Assembly (NCBI GenBank): GCA_029212365.1
Contig: JARGOC010000008.1
Span: 62,001 to 126,000 of the forward strand
Source: Roseovarius sp.
Lineage (GTDB): Bacteria; Pseudomonadota; Alphaproteobacteria; Rhodobacterales; Rhodobacteraceae
Direction of reading: 5' to 3'
DNA length: 64,000 nt
Part shown: positions 33,603 to 42,611 of the stretch, piece by piece
Layout of the letters: every line of letters starts with the position of its first letter
How positions within the stretch are numbered: the stretch's first letter is position 1
The notes under the pieces: model-generated
The model's database searches: none
Told to the model about the DNA's origin: nothing
The model's input: only the letters and a program-made list of their open reading frames with translations
Made by a program: the position numbers and the translations under genes

Positions 33603-34304
33603 TTGGGCAAAACCGACCTTAATAACTGGCAGGCCGTGCAGGCCGAAGTGCTGCGCCGCATTCACACGCGCATCTGGGTTCCGGGTGAGTTGATCCCGAC
33701 CGAACAAGCCTTGGCGCAGGAATTCGGCTGTGCAAGGGCCACGGTAAATCGTGCCCTGCAAGCCGTGTCAGAGGCGGGCCTGCTGGAACGCCGCCGCAAG
33801 GCCGGGACACGAGTTGCCTTGCATCCGGTGCGCAAAGCCAAACTGGACATCCCGATCTTGCGTCAGGAAATTGAAGGACTGGGCCATCGCTATGGTTATC
33901 ACGCGCTGATCAGCCAGACGCAAACACCCCCCCAAGCGGTGCAAACCCGGATGCAGGCGGATGTTGGAGATACGTTTTTGCGGGTCAAATCCGTACAGAG
34001 TGCCGATGGCGCACCCTTCGTGTTTGAAGATCGCTGGATCAATCTGACGACAGTGCCCACCGCCGCGCAGGCCGATTTCTCACAGATCAGCGCAAACGAA
34101 TGGTTGGTGATAAATGCGCCCTTCAGCCACGGTGAAATCGCGTTTTCAGCACTCAATGCCGATGCTGAGGTGGCCGCACAGCTTGCAGTACAACAAGGCG
34201 CGGCGATCTTTGTGATTGATCGGATAACATGGGACGAAAACCGCGCTGTCACATCCGTGCGGCAGTTCTTTCAGGCGGGCTATCAGATGCAAACGCGGCT
34301 GTAG
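33603..34304 (+). CDS. GntR/HutC-type transcriptional regulator (UTRA domain)
   Basis: A 233-residue regulator starting at TTG 33603. Residues 8-75 are a GntR winged helix (GELIPTEQALAQEFGCARATVNRALQ). Residues 85-233 form a UTRA ligand-binding domain (FVFEDRWINLTTVP, NAPFSHGEIAFSAL). HutC is of this type, but hut genes are absent nearby. The target may be the FAH gene upstream. No in-frame ATG exists near the family start. Confidence 0.87.
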   Translation: MGKTDLNNWQAVQAEVLRRIHTRIWVPGELIPTEQALAQEFGCARATVNRALQAVSEAGLLERRRKAGTRVALHPVRKAKLDIPILRQEIEGLGHRYGYHALISQTQTPPQAVQTRMQADVGDTFLRVKSVQSADGAPFVFEDRWINLTTVPTAAQADFSQISANEWLVINAPFSHGEIAFSALNADAEVAAQLAVQQGAAIFVIDRITWDENRAVTSVRQFFQAGYQMQTRL

Positions 34305-34328
34305 GGCAGGCACGATTTACCGTGACAA

Positions 34329-34348
34329 TGTGTGTTGGTGTGTGTTGG
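34329..34348. repeat. Perfect 10-bp tandem duplication
   Basis: TGTGTGTTGG occurs twice in a row in the 56-base gap between the convergent GntR and mcd genes. No function is evident. Confidence 0.5.
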
Positions 34349-34360
34349 TCGCCGCCAAAT

Positions 34361-36019
34361 TCACCCCAGAAGACGCCGCGCGATAACCTGTGCCTGAATT
34401 TCAGCGGCCCCTTCAAAGATGTTCAAAATCCGTGCATCACACAGGATGCGGCTGATCTTGTATTCGGTTGCAAACCCGTTGCCGCCGTGGATTTGCAGGC
34501 CATTGTCCGCCGCAGCCCAAGCCACGCGTGCCCCCAGCAGCTTGGCCATGCCAGCTTCAAGATCGCAGCGGTGGCCGTGGTCTTTCTCCCAGGCCGAGAA
34601 ATAGGTCAGCTGCCGCGCAACCATGATTTCAACCGCCATCATCGCCAGTTTGCCCGAGACACGCGGAAACTCGATCAGTGATTTACCAAACTGCTTGCGG
34701 TCCACAGCATATTGCATCGCCACATCGAGCGCCGATTGTGCCACACCTATGGCGCGTGCGGCGGTCTGGATGCGCGCGCTTTCGAACGTTTCCATGAGCT
34801 GTTTAAAGCCCTTGCCCTCTTCGCCGCCCAGCAGGTTCGCTCCTTTGACATGGAAATTATCAAACCCCAGTTCGTATTCCTTCATGCCGCGATAGCCCAG
34901 CACCTCGATTTCGCCGCCCGACATGCCTTCGGTGGGAAAGGGGGCCTCATCGGTGCCGGGTGTTTTTTCGGCCAGGAACATGGACAGGCCGCGATGGTCT
35001 TTGCTGTCAGGATCGGTGCGCGCCAGCAACGTCATCACATGGGTGCGTGCGGCGTGGGTGATCCAGGTTTTGTTGCCCGTCACACGGTAGTCATCGCCGT
35101 CCTTTACGGCGCGCGTGCGCAATGCACCCAGGTCCGATCCGGTGTTGGGCTCGGTAAACACGGCGGTCGGCAATATTTCGGCACTGGCAAGTTTGGGCAA
35201 CCAGTTGGCTTTTTGCTCATCCGTGCCGCCACAAAGGATCAGCTCTGCGGCAATCTCAGAGCGTGTGCCCAGTGATCCGACGCCGATATAGCCACGGCTC
35301 AATTCCTCAGACACAACAACCATCGAGGCTTTGGACAGGCCTAGCCCGCCGTGTTCCTCGGGGATGGTCAGGCCAAAGACGCCCATTTCGGCCAGCTCGT
35401 TGATCACCTCCATCGGGATCAGCTCGTCCTTGAGGTGCCAGTCATGGGCAAAAGGTTCTACCTTATCAAGTGCATAGCGCCGGAATTGCTCGCGGATCAT
35501 TTCCAACTCTTCATCGAGGCCGGTGGCCCCGACGGTGATCTCGGCATTGCGTTCCTGCATCAGCTGCACCAATCGGGTGCGCGCGTCCTGCGAATTGCCC
35601 TGGGCCATAAGCGCCTGCACTTCAACGCATTGAAAGCCCGAAAGCGCATCCCACCCCAGACCCATATCTGAAAGGCGCAGCACTTCACCCTGATTCATTG
35701 GGATGCCGCCCGCGATTTGGTTCAGGTATTCACCAAAGGCAATCTGGTGGATCAGCTGCTCAACTTCGCCAAATTGACCATCGGCGGTCAAACGCGTGGC
35801 CCAGGCCTGCATCTGGCGCAGGGCTTCGACATATGTGGCCAACCAGGCAAGGCCGTGCGCAGCAGTTTGCTGGGCCTCAATGGCGGCACCTGAGACACGC
35901 CCATCAACACTGACCAAGGTGCGAACCTTGTCTTTGGCAGCGCCCAGCACGTCCTCAGCAGGGGCAATTGCAGCTTCTGTCAGGGTCAGAAGATTATCCA
36001 GAATTATCGTGTTTGCCAT
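34361..36019 (-). CDS. mcd: Probable (2S)-methylsuccinyl-CoA dehydrogenase (Mcd), acyl-CoA dehydrogenase family
   Basis: A 552-residue acyl-CoA dehydrogenase with an N-terminal extension of about 170 residues (HGLAWLATYVEALRQM, GGIPMNQGEVLRLSDMGL) before the FAD domains. That extension and total length are characteristic of Mcd, which oxidises methylsuccinyl-CoA to mesaconyl-CoA in the ethylmalonyl-CoA pathway for acetyl-CoA assimilation. The core has TEPNTGSDLGALRTRA and QIHGGNGFATEY. ATG 36019 has AGGA seven bases upstream. Other pathway genes (ccr, meaA, mch, mcl1) are not in the window, and mcd is often unlinked. A plain fatty-acyl-CoA dehydrogenase is less likely given the N-terminus. 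Confidence 0.83.
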   Translation of the reverse strand: MANTIILDNLLTLTEAAIAPAEDVLGAAKDKVRTLVSVDGRVSGAAIEAQQTAAHGLAWLATYVEALRQMQAWATRLTADGQFGEVEQLIHQIAFGEYLNQIAGGIPMNQGEVLRLSDMGLGWDALSGFQCVEVQALMAQGNSQDARTRLVQLMQERNAEITVGATGLDEELEMIREQFRRYALDKVEPFAHDWHLKDELIPMEVINELAEMGVFGLTIPEEHGGLGLSKASMVVVSEELSRGYIGVGSLGTRSEIAAELILCGGTDEQKANWLPKLASAEILPTAVFTEPNTGSDLGALRTRAVKDGDDYRVTGNKTWITHAARTHVMTLLARTDPDSKDHRGLSMFLAEKTPGTDEAPFPTEGMSGGEIEVLGYRGMKEYELGFDNFHVKGANLLGGEEGKGFKQLMETFESARIQTAARAIGVAQSALDVAMQYAVDRKQFGKSLIEFPRVSGKLAMMAVEIMVARQLTYFSAWEKDHGHRCDLEAGMAKLLGARVAWAAADNGLQIHGGNGFATEYKISRILCDARILNIFEGAAEIQAQVIARRLLG

Positions 36020-36190
36020 TGCAGCATCCTGTCCGTCATGAGCCATGAATCACATCCCTTTATCGTCCCTGGTCTTCTACCCACTTTGCAGATGCGGCGC
36101 AACTATGCTGCTGGTGCAACAAAAAATATTGCCGAATATTGCGTGCTGTTTTTGCCCTTCCAGGGCCTCGTGATGTTGCTATGTAGGGGT

Positions 36191-36958
36191 ATGGAATACT
36201 TCTTTGGCATTGAGACAGGTCTTTTGTTGGTCACGGCTTTGGGCATCGGGTTTGTGGCTGGTATCATCAAGGGCGTGGTGGGGTTCGCAATGCCAATGGT
36301 GATGATATCCGGGCTGGGATCAATCACCAGTGCCGAGGTTGCCATCGCGGGCGTGATACTGCCTACGTTGGTGGCCAACAGTTGGCAGGCGCTGCGTCAG
36401 GGGCCTCAGGCCGCTTGGCACTCTACCCTGCGGTTTCGTCATTTCTTGATTACTGGGCTGTTGGTGCTGTTGATCAGCGCACAGTTTGTGCGGTTGGTGC
36501 CGGGGCAGCTGCTGATCCTGTTTATCGGGCTCAGCGTCAGCTTTTTTGTGGTCTTACAAATCATGGGGATGCAATTGCGCCTGCCCGCCGGAGTCGAGCA
36601 ACGCACCCAGGTCATTTTCGGGACCATTGCCGGCTTTTTTGGTGGATTGGCCAGTATCTGGGGGCCACCTACTGTGGCGATGCTGACTGCAATGAATACC
36701 GAAAAAGCCGAGCAGATGCGTGTGCAGGGTGTAATTTATGCGCTTGGCTCCGGCGCTCTTGTGCTGGCGCACCTGGGCTCTGGTGTTTTGCGCAGCGAGA
36801 CACTCCCGCTGACGTTGGTTCTGATCCCGCCTGCGGTACTGGGCATGGCGATCGGATTTCGCATTCAAGACCGGTTTGATCAGGCCAGTTTCCGCAAGGC
36901 GACCCTTGCGGTGCTGCTGTTTGGTGGCCTTAATCTGGTGCGGCGCGGGCTGATGTAG
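36191..36958 (+). CDS. TauE/SafE-family (TSUP) membrane transporter
   Basis: A 255-residue membrane protein from ATG 36191 with about eight helices. GIGFVAGIIKGVVGFAMPM near the N-terminus and GGLASIWGPPTVAMLTAM in the second half are the paired TSUP motifs. The family exports sulfite, sulfoacetate and other organic anions. The frame is open upstream to 36038 but that part lacks family character; the start is uncertain because no well-spaced ribosome site is seen. It is divergent from mcd and convergent with caiD. Confidence 0.82.
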   Translation: MEYFFGIETGLLLVTALGIGFVAGIIKGVVGFAMPMVMISGLGSITSAEVAIAGVILPTLVANSWQALRQGPQAAWHSTLRFRHFLITGLLVLLISAQFVRLVPGQLLILFIGLSVSFFVVLQIMGMQLRLPAGVEQRTQVIFGTIAGFFGGLASIWGPPTVAMLTAMNTEKAEQMRVQGVIYALGSGALVLAHLGSGVLRSETLPLTLVLIPPAVLGMAIGFRIQDRFDQASFRKATLAVLLFGGLNLVRRGLM

Positions 36959-36964
36959 CTTTGG

Positions 36965-37750
36965 CTATTTGCCCGTCCACACCGGATCACGCTTTTCGGC
37001 AAAGGCGCGTGCGCCCTCCAACTGATCGTCCGAGGCATAGAGCTTATCCACCGTTTCAAACTGACGCTGGGTGATACGGTTCATCGCATCCAGAAATGTC
37101 ATGCTTTCGGCCTCGCGCACGATCTGTTTGATCGCCGCATAGACCAAAGGCGGGCCTGACGCGAGGTGATTGGCCAGCGCACGCGCCTCAGCCATCAAAT
37201 CCGCAGCCGGAATTATCCGGTTGATCATGCCCCAGCGCGCGGCCTCTTCGGCATCAATCCAGCGCCCCGTCAGCAACATTTCCATGGCGATATGATAGGG
37301 GATGCGCTTGGGCAGCTTCACACTTGCTGCATCGGCCACCGTCCCCGAGCGGATTTCAGGCAGGGCAAAGCTGGCGTGATCTGCCGCCAATATGATGTCC
37401 GCACTCAGCGCCCATTCGAGGCCCCCGCCACAGCAAATGCCGTTCACCGCAGCAATGACCGGTTTGTTCATACCGCGTAGCTCCTGAAGCCCGCCAAAAC
37501 CACCCACACCATAGTCGCCATCCACCTCGTCACCGTCAGCGGCCGCTTTGAGATCCCAGCCGGGGCAGAAAAACTTCTCTCCGGCACCGGTGATAATGGC
37601 CACACGCAGGGTGTCATCATCCCGAAACTCGCGAAACACTTCGCCCATAAGACGGCTGGTATACAGATCAATCGCATTGGCCTTGGGCCGGTCCAGAGTG
37701 ACCTCAAGCACCGGACCATTGCGGGTGGTTTTCACGGGGGTATCGGTCAT
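36965..37750 (-). CDS. caiD: CaiD-like carnitinyl-CoA dehydratase (crotonobetainyl-CoA hydratase)
   Basis: A 261-residue crotonase-fold enzyme very close to E. coli CaiD throughout: LDRPKANAID near the N-terminus, RVAIITGAGEKFFCPGWDLK, NKPVIAAVNG and the C-terminal FAEKRDPVW. It interconverts crotonobetainyl-CoA and L-carnitinyl-CoA. The oxyanion hole is formed by the GWDLKAAA and GICCGGGLEWAL segments. It directly abuts the upstream CoA-ligase gene (stop TGA followed at once by ATG) and is the last gene of the minus-strand carnitine operon. Confidence 0.92.
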   Translation of the reverse strand: MTDTPVKTTRNGPVLEVTLDRPKANAIDLYTSRLMGEVFREFRDDDTLRVAIITGAGEKFFCPGWDLKAAADGDEVDGDYGVGGFGGLQELRGMNKPVIAAVNGICCGGGLEWALSADIILAADHASFALPEIRSGTVADAASVKLPKRIPYHIAMEMLLTGRWIDAEEAARWGMINRIIPAADLMAEARALANHLASGPPLVYAAIKQIVREAESMTFLDAMNRITQRQFETVDKLYASDDQLEGARAFAEKRDPVWTGK

Positions 37751-39790
37751 TCAGAGATCTCCTGTTCTGATGAGAGCATCGGCGGCCACAGCACGAGTAG
37801 GGGTGCAGATCAGCGGATTGATTTCCACCTCCTCCAGGTGGGCAGCATGGGCGGTAACGTAAGACTGCACGCTCAGCACGGCGTTGACAATCGCCCCTCG
37901 CTCAGCGGCGGGTTTGCCACGGTATCCGCGCAACATAGGCGCGATGCGCAGTGTGTCCAATGCGGCGTCGATATCTTCGGCGCGGGTGGGCAGTAAAAGC
38001 GAGACACTGTCGCGCAAAAGCTCGGTCAGCACACCGCCTGCGGCGAGGGTCAGCACAAATCCATGTGCCGGGTCGCGCACCACGCCAACCAGCATTTCAG
38101 CCACCCCACCAGTGATCATTTCTTCGACCAGAAAACTGTCACTTTGCATCTTGTGGGCGGCGTCAATGATCTCGGCCTCGCTGCTCAGGCCCAATGCCAC
38201 CCCGCCCAAATCGGATTTATGCGCCATACCTTCAGCTTTGAGGACCAGAGGCATCGGAATGTTGGCCAAAACACTGGCCAACACACTCAAGTTTTCGGCG
38301 CGCGCTGAGGCGGGCACAGATACGCCATGTTTTGCCAGTGCGGCCTTGGCCTCGGTCTCGCTCAGAAGCTGCGTGTCTGTGATTGTGGACGGCAGTAGCA
38401 ATGGATCGGCAGAGGTTGCATCCTTGCCCAACCAAGCCGCAGCTGAGATGGCCGCCAAGGCATCATCCAGCCCCAACAGTGGAATGAGCCCAGCGTTGAT
38501 GATCCGCTCAGCAAAGGGTTCAGGAAGGGCATCCGGCAGGGTGGCCACCAAGGCCAGTGGTTTACCGGTGGCTTTCCTTGTGGCGGCAGCGGCCTCAATT
38601 ATGCAGTCCCAGGCCTGCGCACTGCAACGATCTTCGCGCGGGAAATCGCAGATGATGCAGCCAATATCGACCTGTGCCCCTGCCATGATAGATGTGAATG
38701 TGGCCGTCATAGCGCCGGTGTCTGTCCAGATAAATGTGTGATAATCCAGCGGGTTGGCAAGGGCGACCATCGGACCAAGAGCGGCGCGCAAATTATTGCT
38801 TTGCTGTGTGTCGAGTGCTGGAAACTGCACATCGTAATCCAGTGCCGTGTCGGCCATCAAGCTGGCCTCGCCCCCCGAGCAGGACATGGACGCAATGCGG
38901 TTTGATGGCAACGGCCCGGCCAGGTGCAACAGTTTCAACGTTTCCAGCATCTCGGGCAGACTGCTCACCTGCGCGATGCGCAGTCTCGCCAGTAACGCCC
39001 GCGCGCCGCTGTCACTGCCTGCGAGTGATGCGGTGTGTGACACTGCCGCCATCTGTGCCTGTTCCGAACGCCCGGCTTTGAGCGCGACGATCGGTTTGCC
39101 CATGGTGCGCGCCGTTTGGGCCAAGGCCTCAAAGGCGCGCAGATCCCCGATGCCTTCGATATGCAAACCCAGCGCGGTGACGCGGGGATCATTTAACAAA
39201 GCTTGACCGATTTGCGATAGCCCGACCTGCGCCTGATTGCCCGCAGTGGCCACATAGGCGAGCGGCAATCCACGCGTCTGCATGGTCAGATTGATCGCCA
39301 TGTTCGAGCTTTGCGTCAGGATCGCAACACCGCGTTTGCTGCGTTGCCCGCCATGCTGATCCGGCCACAAAAGGGCGCCATCAAGGTAGTTGATAAACCC
39401 ATAGCAATTGGGCCCAACGATGGGCATATCGCCTGCGGCGTCCAGCAACGCATTTTGCAAATCTGCCCCATCGCCGGTTTCTGCCTGCGCTTCTTGAAAG
39501 CCGCTGGCAAAACACACGGCCCCACCCGCGCCCATGGCCGACAGGAGCGCTACGGTCTCAACCGTCACATGGCGGTTCACGCCGATGAAGGTGGCATCCG
39601 GTACGCCGGGCAAATCCTCTAACCGGGCAAAGCTGGGCAGCCCGCCCACGTCTGAGCGTTTGGGGTGAACAGGCCAGACCGGCCCATCAAAACCCATCTT
39701 GCGGCATTGCTCGATCACGGATGCACACCACGCGCCACCGCCAACAACGGCGATGGAAGAGGGGCGAAAAAGGCGAGACAGGTCGGGCAT
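37751..39790 (-). CDS. NDP-forming acyl-CoA ligase (acetate-CoA ligase family, ATP-grasp)
   Basis: A 679-residue protein in the order CoA-binding domain (1-130, SSIAVVGGGAWC), two succinyl-CoA-ligase-like domains (about 140-450, with GVAILTQSSNMA and the SCSGGEASLMAD segment) and a C-terminal ATP-grasp domain (about 460-679). It would activate a carboxylate with CoA and ATP. In the carnitine cluster the likely substrate is gamma-butyrobetaine, crotonobetaine or carnitine, taking the place of CaiC/CaiB; this is inferred from context. It abuts caiD and is separated from the acyl-CoA dehydrogenase gene by 230 bases holding two repeat copies. Confidence 0.88.
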   Translation of the reverse strand: MPDLSRLFRPSSIAVVGGGAWCASVIEQCRKMGFDGPVWPVHPKRSDVGGLPSFARLEDLPGVPDATFIGVNRHVTVETVALLSAMGAGGAVCFASGFQEAQAETGDGADLQNALLDAAGDMPIVGPNCYGFINYLDGALLWPDQHGGQRSKRGVAILTQSSNMAINLTMQTRGLPLAYVATAGNQAQVGLSQIGQALLNDPRVTALGLHIEGIGDLRAFEALAQTARTMGKPIVALKAGRSEQAQMAAVSHTASLAGSDSGARALLARLRIAQVSSLPEMLETLKLLHLAGPLPSNRIASMSCSGGEASLMADTALDYDVQFPALDTQQSNNLRAALGPMVALANPLDYHTFIWTDTGAMTATFTSIMAGAQVDIGCIICDFPREDRCSAQAWDCIIEAAAATRKATGKPLALVATLPDALPEPFAERIINAGLIPLLGLDDALAAISAAAWLGKDATSADPLLLPSTITDTQLLSETEAKAALAKHGVSVPASARAENLSVLASVLANIPMPLVLKAEGMAHKSDLGGVALGLSSEAEIIDAAHKMQSDSFLVEEMITGGVAEMLVGVVRDPAHGFVLTLAAGGVLTELLRDSVSLLLPTRAEDIDAALDTLRIAPMLRGYRGKPAAERGAIVNAVLSVQSYVTAHAAHLEEVEINPLICTPTRAVAADALIRTGDL

Positions 39791-39820
39791 GGTTGGCGGG
39801 GTCCTGATGAGAGTTATTTT

Positions 39821-40011
39821 GCCTTCGGCGAGGATATTTGGAGCAAGAAGATGGGGGGTAACACTAGATTAACCACGATGCATCATGTTCAAAGAACGGT
39901 ACAGGCGGGGACGCCGATGACCGTGCAAGGAGATGGGAGAAATCCCGCTTCTCGGGGAGGTCCGGATCAGGCTTCCCCATCTTCTTGTTGAAAGTATCCC
40001 CGTCGGAGACA
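39821..40011. repeat. Inverted pair of interspersed repeats (copies 3 and 4)
   Basis: Copy 3 (39821-39856) reads GGCGAGGATATTTGGAGCAAG then AAGATGGGG. Copy 4 (39976-40011) reads the opposite way: CCCCATCTTCTTGTTGAAAG, TATCCCCGTCGGAGAC. The inverted pair flanks about 120 bases without a gene, between the CoA-ligase and acyl-CoA dehydrogenase genes of the carnitine operon. The pair could fold into a long hairpin in the operon mRNA. Confidence 0.65.
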
Positions 40012-40020
40012 TCAAAACTC

Positions 40021-41184
40021 TTAAGCCCCCAGTGGGCGCAGCAACTCGCGGCTGATGATGTGGCGCTGGATTTCGCTGGTGCCTTCCCAAATGCGCTCAA
40101 CGCGGGCATCGCGCCAGATGCGCTCCAGCGGCAATTCATCCATCAAACCCATGCCGCCGTGAATTTGAATGGCTTCATCTGCGACAAAACCCAGCATTTC
40201 TGTGGCCTTCAGTTTGGCCATCGACATATCACTTTCGCTGACAGTGCCCTGATCAAACTTCCAGCCAGCAGCCCAAGTCAAGAGCTCTGCCGCCCTCAAT
40301 TCAGCGGCCATATCCGCCAGTTTAAAGGAAATGCCCTGGAATTTGCCGATCTGCTGGCCAAATTGCTTGCGTTCCGCTGCATAAGAGACTGCGTGCTCTA
40401 ACGCCCGCTCAGCCCGGCCCAAACAGGTGGCGGCCACCTGAAGGCGCGTGGCCCCGAGCCAGTCATTGGCCACCTGAAAGCCTTGGTGCACCTCGCCCAA
40501 CACAGCGGATTTAGGCAGGCGGCAATCGTCAAATTCCAGCACCGCGTTGGTGTAGCCACGGTGGCTTACGTTGCGATAACCCTCGCGCACAGTGAAGCCG
40601 GGCGTGCCCTTGTCGACAAAGAACGCGGTGATCAGTTTTTTGGGGCCGCGCGGGGTGTCTTCCTCGCCAGTGGCCATGAAAACAATGGAAAAATCAGCGA
40701 TGTCTGCATGGCTGATGAAATGTTTGGTTCCATTCAGAATAAAGTCATCGCCATCCTCACGCGCGGTGGCGCTCATACCACGCAGGTCTGATCCGGCATT
40801 CGGCTCAGTCATCGCCAGGCAATCCCATTTTTCGCCGCGAATGCAGGGATAGAGGTATTGTTCCTTTTGTGCGTCCGTTCCGGCCAGCAGAATGTTTGAG
40901 GGCCGTGCCACGCAGGTCCAGTGCAGGGCGTAATTGGCACGTCCCAGCTCGCGCTCATACATCAGCCACGTCAATGTATCGAGCCCGGCGCCGCCCACCT
41001 CTTCGGGCATGTTCGCCGCATACAATCCGGCGTCGATCGCCTTGGCCTGTATCTCCCTGATCAGCTCCATCGGCAGATGCCCGCTGCGCTCGATCTCCAT
41101 CTCATGTGGATATAGCTCGGTCTCGACAAAGCTGCGCGTGGTGTCGATGATCATCTGTTGTTCTTGGGTGAGCGCGAAGTCCAT
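40021..41184 (-). CDS. Acyl-CoA dehydrogenase of the carnitine cluster (probable gamma-butyrobetainyl-CoA dehydrogenase)
   Basis: A 387-residue flavoenzyme with CLAMTEPNAGSDLRGM (FAD/substrate), GTKHFISHADIADF, QFGQQIGKFQGISFKLADM and QIHGGMGLMDELPLERIWRD. Its place beside caiD and carnitine dehydrogenase suggests it oxidises gamma-butyrobetainyl-CoA to crotonobetainyl-CoA, which CaiD hydrates. A CaiA-like reductase in the reverse direction is the alternative; a strictly aerobic roseobacter makes oxidation more likely. It lies 5 bases after the carnitine dehydrogenase gene. Confidence 0.85.
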   Translation of the reverse strand: MDFALTQEQQMIIDTTRSFVETELYPHEMEIERSGHLPMELIREIQAKAIDAGLYAANMPEEVGGAGLDTLTWLMYERELGRANYALHWTCVARPSNILLAGTDAQKEQYLYPCIRGEKWDCLAMTEPNAGSDLRGMSATAREDGDDFILNGTKHFISHADIADFSIVFMATGEEDTPRGPKKLITAFFVDKGTPGFTVREGYRNVSHRGYTNAVLEFDDCRLPKSAVLGEVHQGFQVANDWLGATRLQVAATCLGRAERALEHAVSYAAERKQFGQQIGKFQGISFKLADMAAELRAAELLTWAAGWKFDQGTVSESDMSMAKLKATEMLGFVADEAIQIHGGMGLMDELPLERIWRDARVERIWEGTSEIQRHIISRELLRPLGA

Positions 41185-41189
41185 GGGGC

Positions 41190-42596
41190 TTACTCCGTTG
41201 CGTGCAAGGCGGCGAGCGCCTCGACTTTGGCTTTGACGTGGTCCGCAGGCGTGCAGGTGCGGCGGGTCTCAAGCGAGACATGCAACATAAGTTGGTCACA
41301 GCTGGCCAAAAGCTCGCCGTCGCTGGCGCGCTTCATTTCATGAAAGCAGCGCAGCTTCTTGCCCTCGCCCTGAGTGACACGGGTCTGCACCATCACCTCT
41401 TCGCCAGCATGGGTTTCGGTGATGTATTTGACAGTGGTTTCCACCGTGAAATAGCTTAGACCACCGGCAATATAGGCCTCATCTGCGCCGACATAGGCCA
41501 TGACCTCCTCGGCGGCATCGCTGAACAGTTGACCATAGCGGCCCTCATTCATGTGGCCGTTGATATCGGTCCAGTCCACCGGAATGGTCCGGCGGGTCGA
41601 GACCATGGGAGTGTCGGCCTCAGGCAGGGATTTAAGCGCCTTCTGGTGATCGAGGATCAGCGCACCGGCGGCATTGCCCTGTTGTTTGAGCGCGCGCATC
41701 ATGGCGATCAGATTGTTGTCACGCTTGCGCTCCAGCTCGCGGATGCTCAGGTGGCCTGATTGCGCGTCCGATTGATCGGCGATCAGATCAACCAGCTCGT
41801 CGGTGAACTCAGGCACATCCATCAGCTTGGTCCACGGCCATTTCAGGGCCGGGCCGAACTGCGCCATAAAGTGACGCATGCCCGCTTCGCCCCCCGCCAC
41901 GCGATAGGTTTCAAACAGGCCCATTTGCGCCCAGCGGATGCCAAAGCCATAGCGGATGGCGTTGTCGATTTCCTCGGTGGTGGCAATGCCATCTTTGACC
42001 AGCCACAGAGCTTCGCGCCAGACGGCTTCCAAAAATCGGTCTGCGATATGGGCGTCAATTTCCTTGCGCACACGCAGCGGATAAAGGCCCACAGACGTGA
42101 GAACATCCGAGGCCACATCCAGCGCCGCACCATCGGTTGCCGCAGATGGGACCACCTCGATCAGGGGCAAAAGATACACCGGATTAAACGGATGCGTGAC
42201 CATGATCTTGCCCGCATCCTGCGCGCCCTGTTGCAACTCGGATGGCTTGAAACCGCTGGTGGACGATCCAATGGGCGTGTCCGGATTGGCAGCCTGCACC
42301 TCGGCAAAGACCTTGTGCTTCATCTCCAACCGTTCCGACACGCTTTCCTGGATCCAATCAGCGCCAGTGACGGCCTCGCCAATCGTTGTGCAAAACCGCA
42401 GGGTGCCTTCCTTGGGTAACGCACAATCATACAGCATCGGCAGGGCATGGCGCGCGTTGGTCATCACCTCGCCAATCTTGCGTTCAGCGTCTGGATCAGG
42501 GTCAAACACCTGAACGTTCCAGCCGTTCAAAAGGAAGCGCGCGGCCCAGCCGCCGCCAATCACACCGCCGCCGATGATCGCTGCTGTTTTGGTCAT
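41190..42596 (-). CDS. lcdH: L-carnitine dehydrogenase fused to betainyl-CoA thioesterase
   Basis: A 468-residue two-domain protein. Residues 1-320 form a 3-hydroxyacyl-CoA-dehydrogenase-type NAD enzyme (IIGGGVIGGGWAARFLL at 7-23, SSTSGFKPSELQ, THPFNPVYLLPLIEVVP), which oxidises L-carnitine to 3-dehydrocarnitine. Residues 330-468 form a hot-dog thioesterase (VDWTDINGHMNEGRYGQLF with Asp and His-Met-Asn as in 4HBT) that would hydrolyse betainyl-CoA made by the BKACE enzyme. This domain fusion is known in alpha-proteobacterial carnitine catabolism. It is 15 bases from the next upstream gene and 5 bases before the acyl-CoA dehydrogenase gene. Confidence 0.9.
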   Translation of the reverse strand: MTKTAAIIGGGVIGGGWAARFLLNGWNVQVFDPDPDAERKIGEVMTNARHALPMLYDCALPKEGTLRFCTTIGEAVTGADWIQESVSERLEMKHKVFAEVQAANPDTPIGSSTSGFKPSELQQGAQDAGKIMVTHPFNPVYLLPLIEVVPSAATDGAALDVASDVLTSVGLYPLRVRKEIDAHIADRFLEAVWREALWLVKDGIATTEEIDNAIRYGFGIRWAQMGLFETYRVAGGEAGMRHFMAQFGPALKWPWTKLMDVPEFTDELVDLIADQSDAQSGHLSIRELERKRDNNLIAMMRALKQQGNAAGALILDHQKALKSLPEADTPMVSTRRTIPVDWTDINGHMNEGRYGQLFSDAAEEVMAYVGADEAYIAGGLSYFTVETTVKYITETHAGEEVMVQTRVTQGEGKKLRCFHEMKRASDGELLASCDQLMLHVSLETRRTCTPADHVKAKVEALAALHATE

Positions 42597-42611
42597 TGGT
42601 TTGATCTCCGT

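Noticed and set aside
37884-38741. 285-codon plus-strand open frame opposite the CoA ligase
   Set aside because: Shadow of the real gene; Ser/Ala-rich with no recognisable fold.
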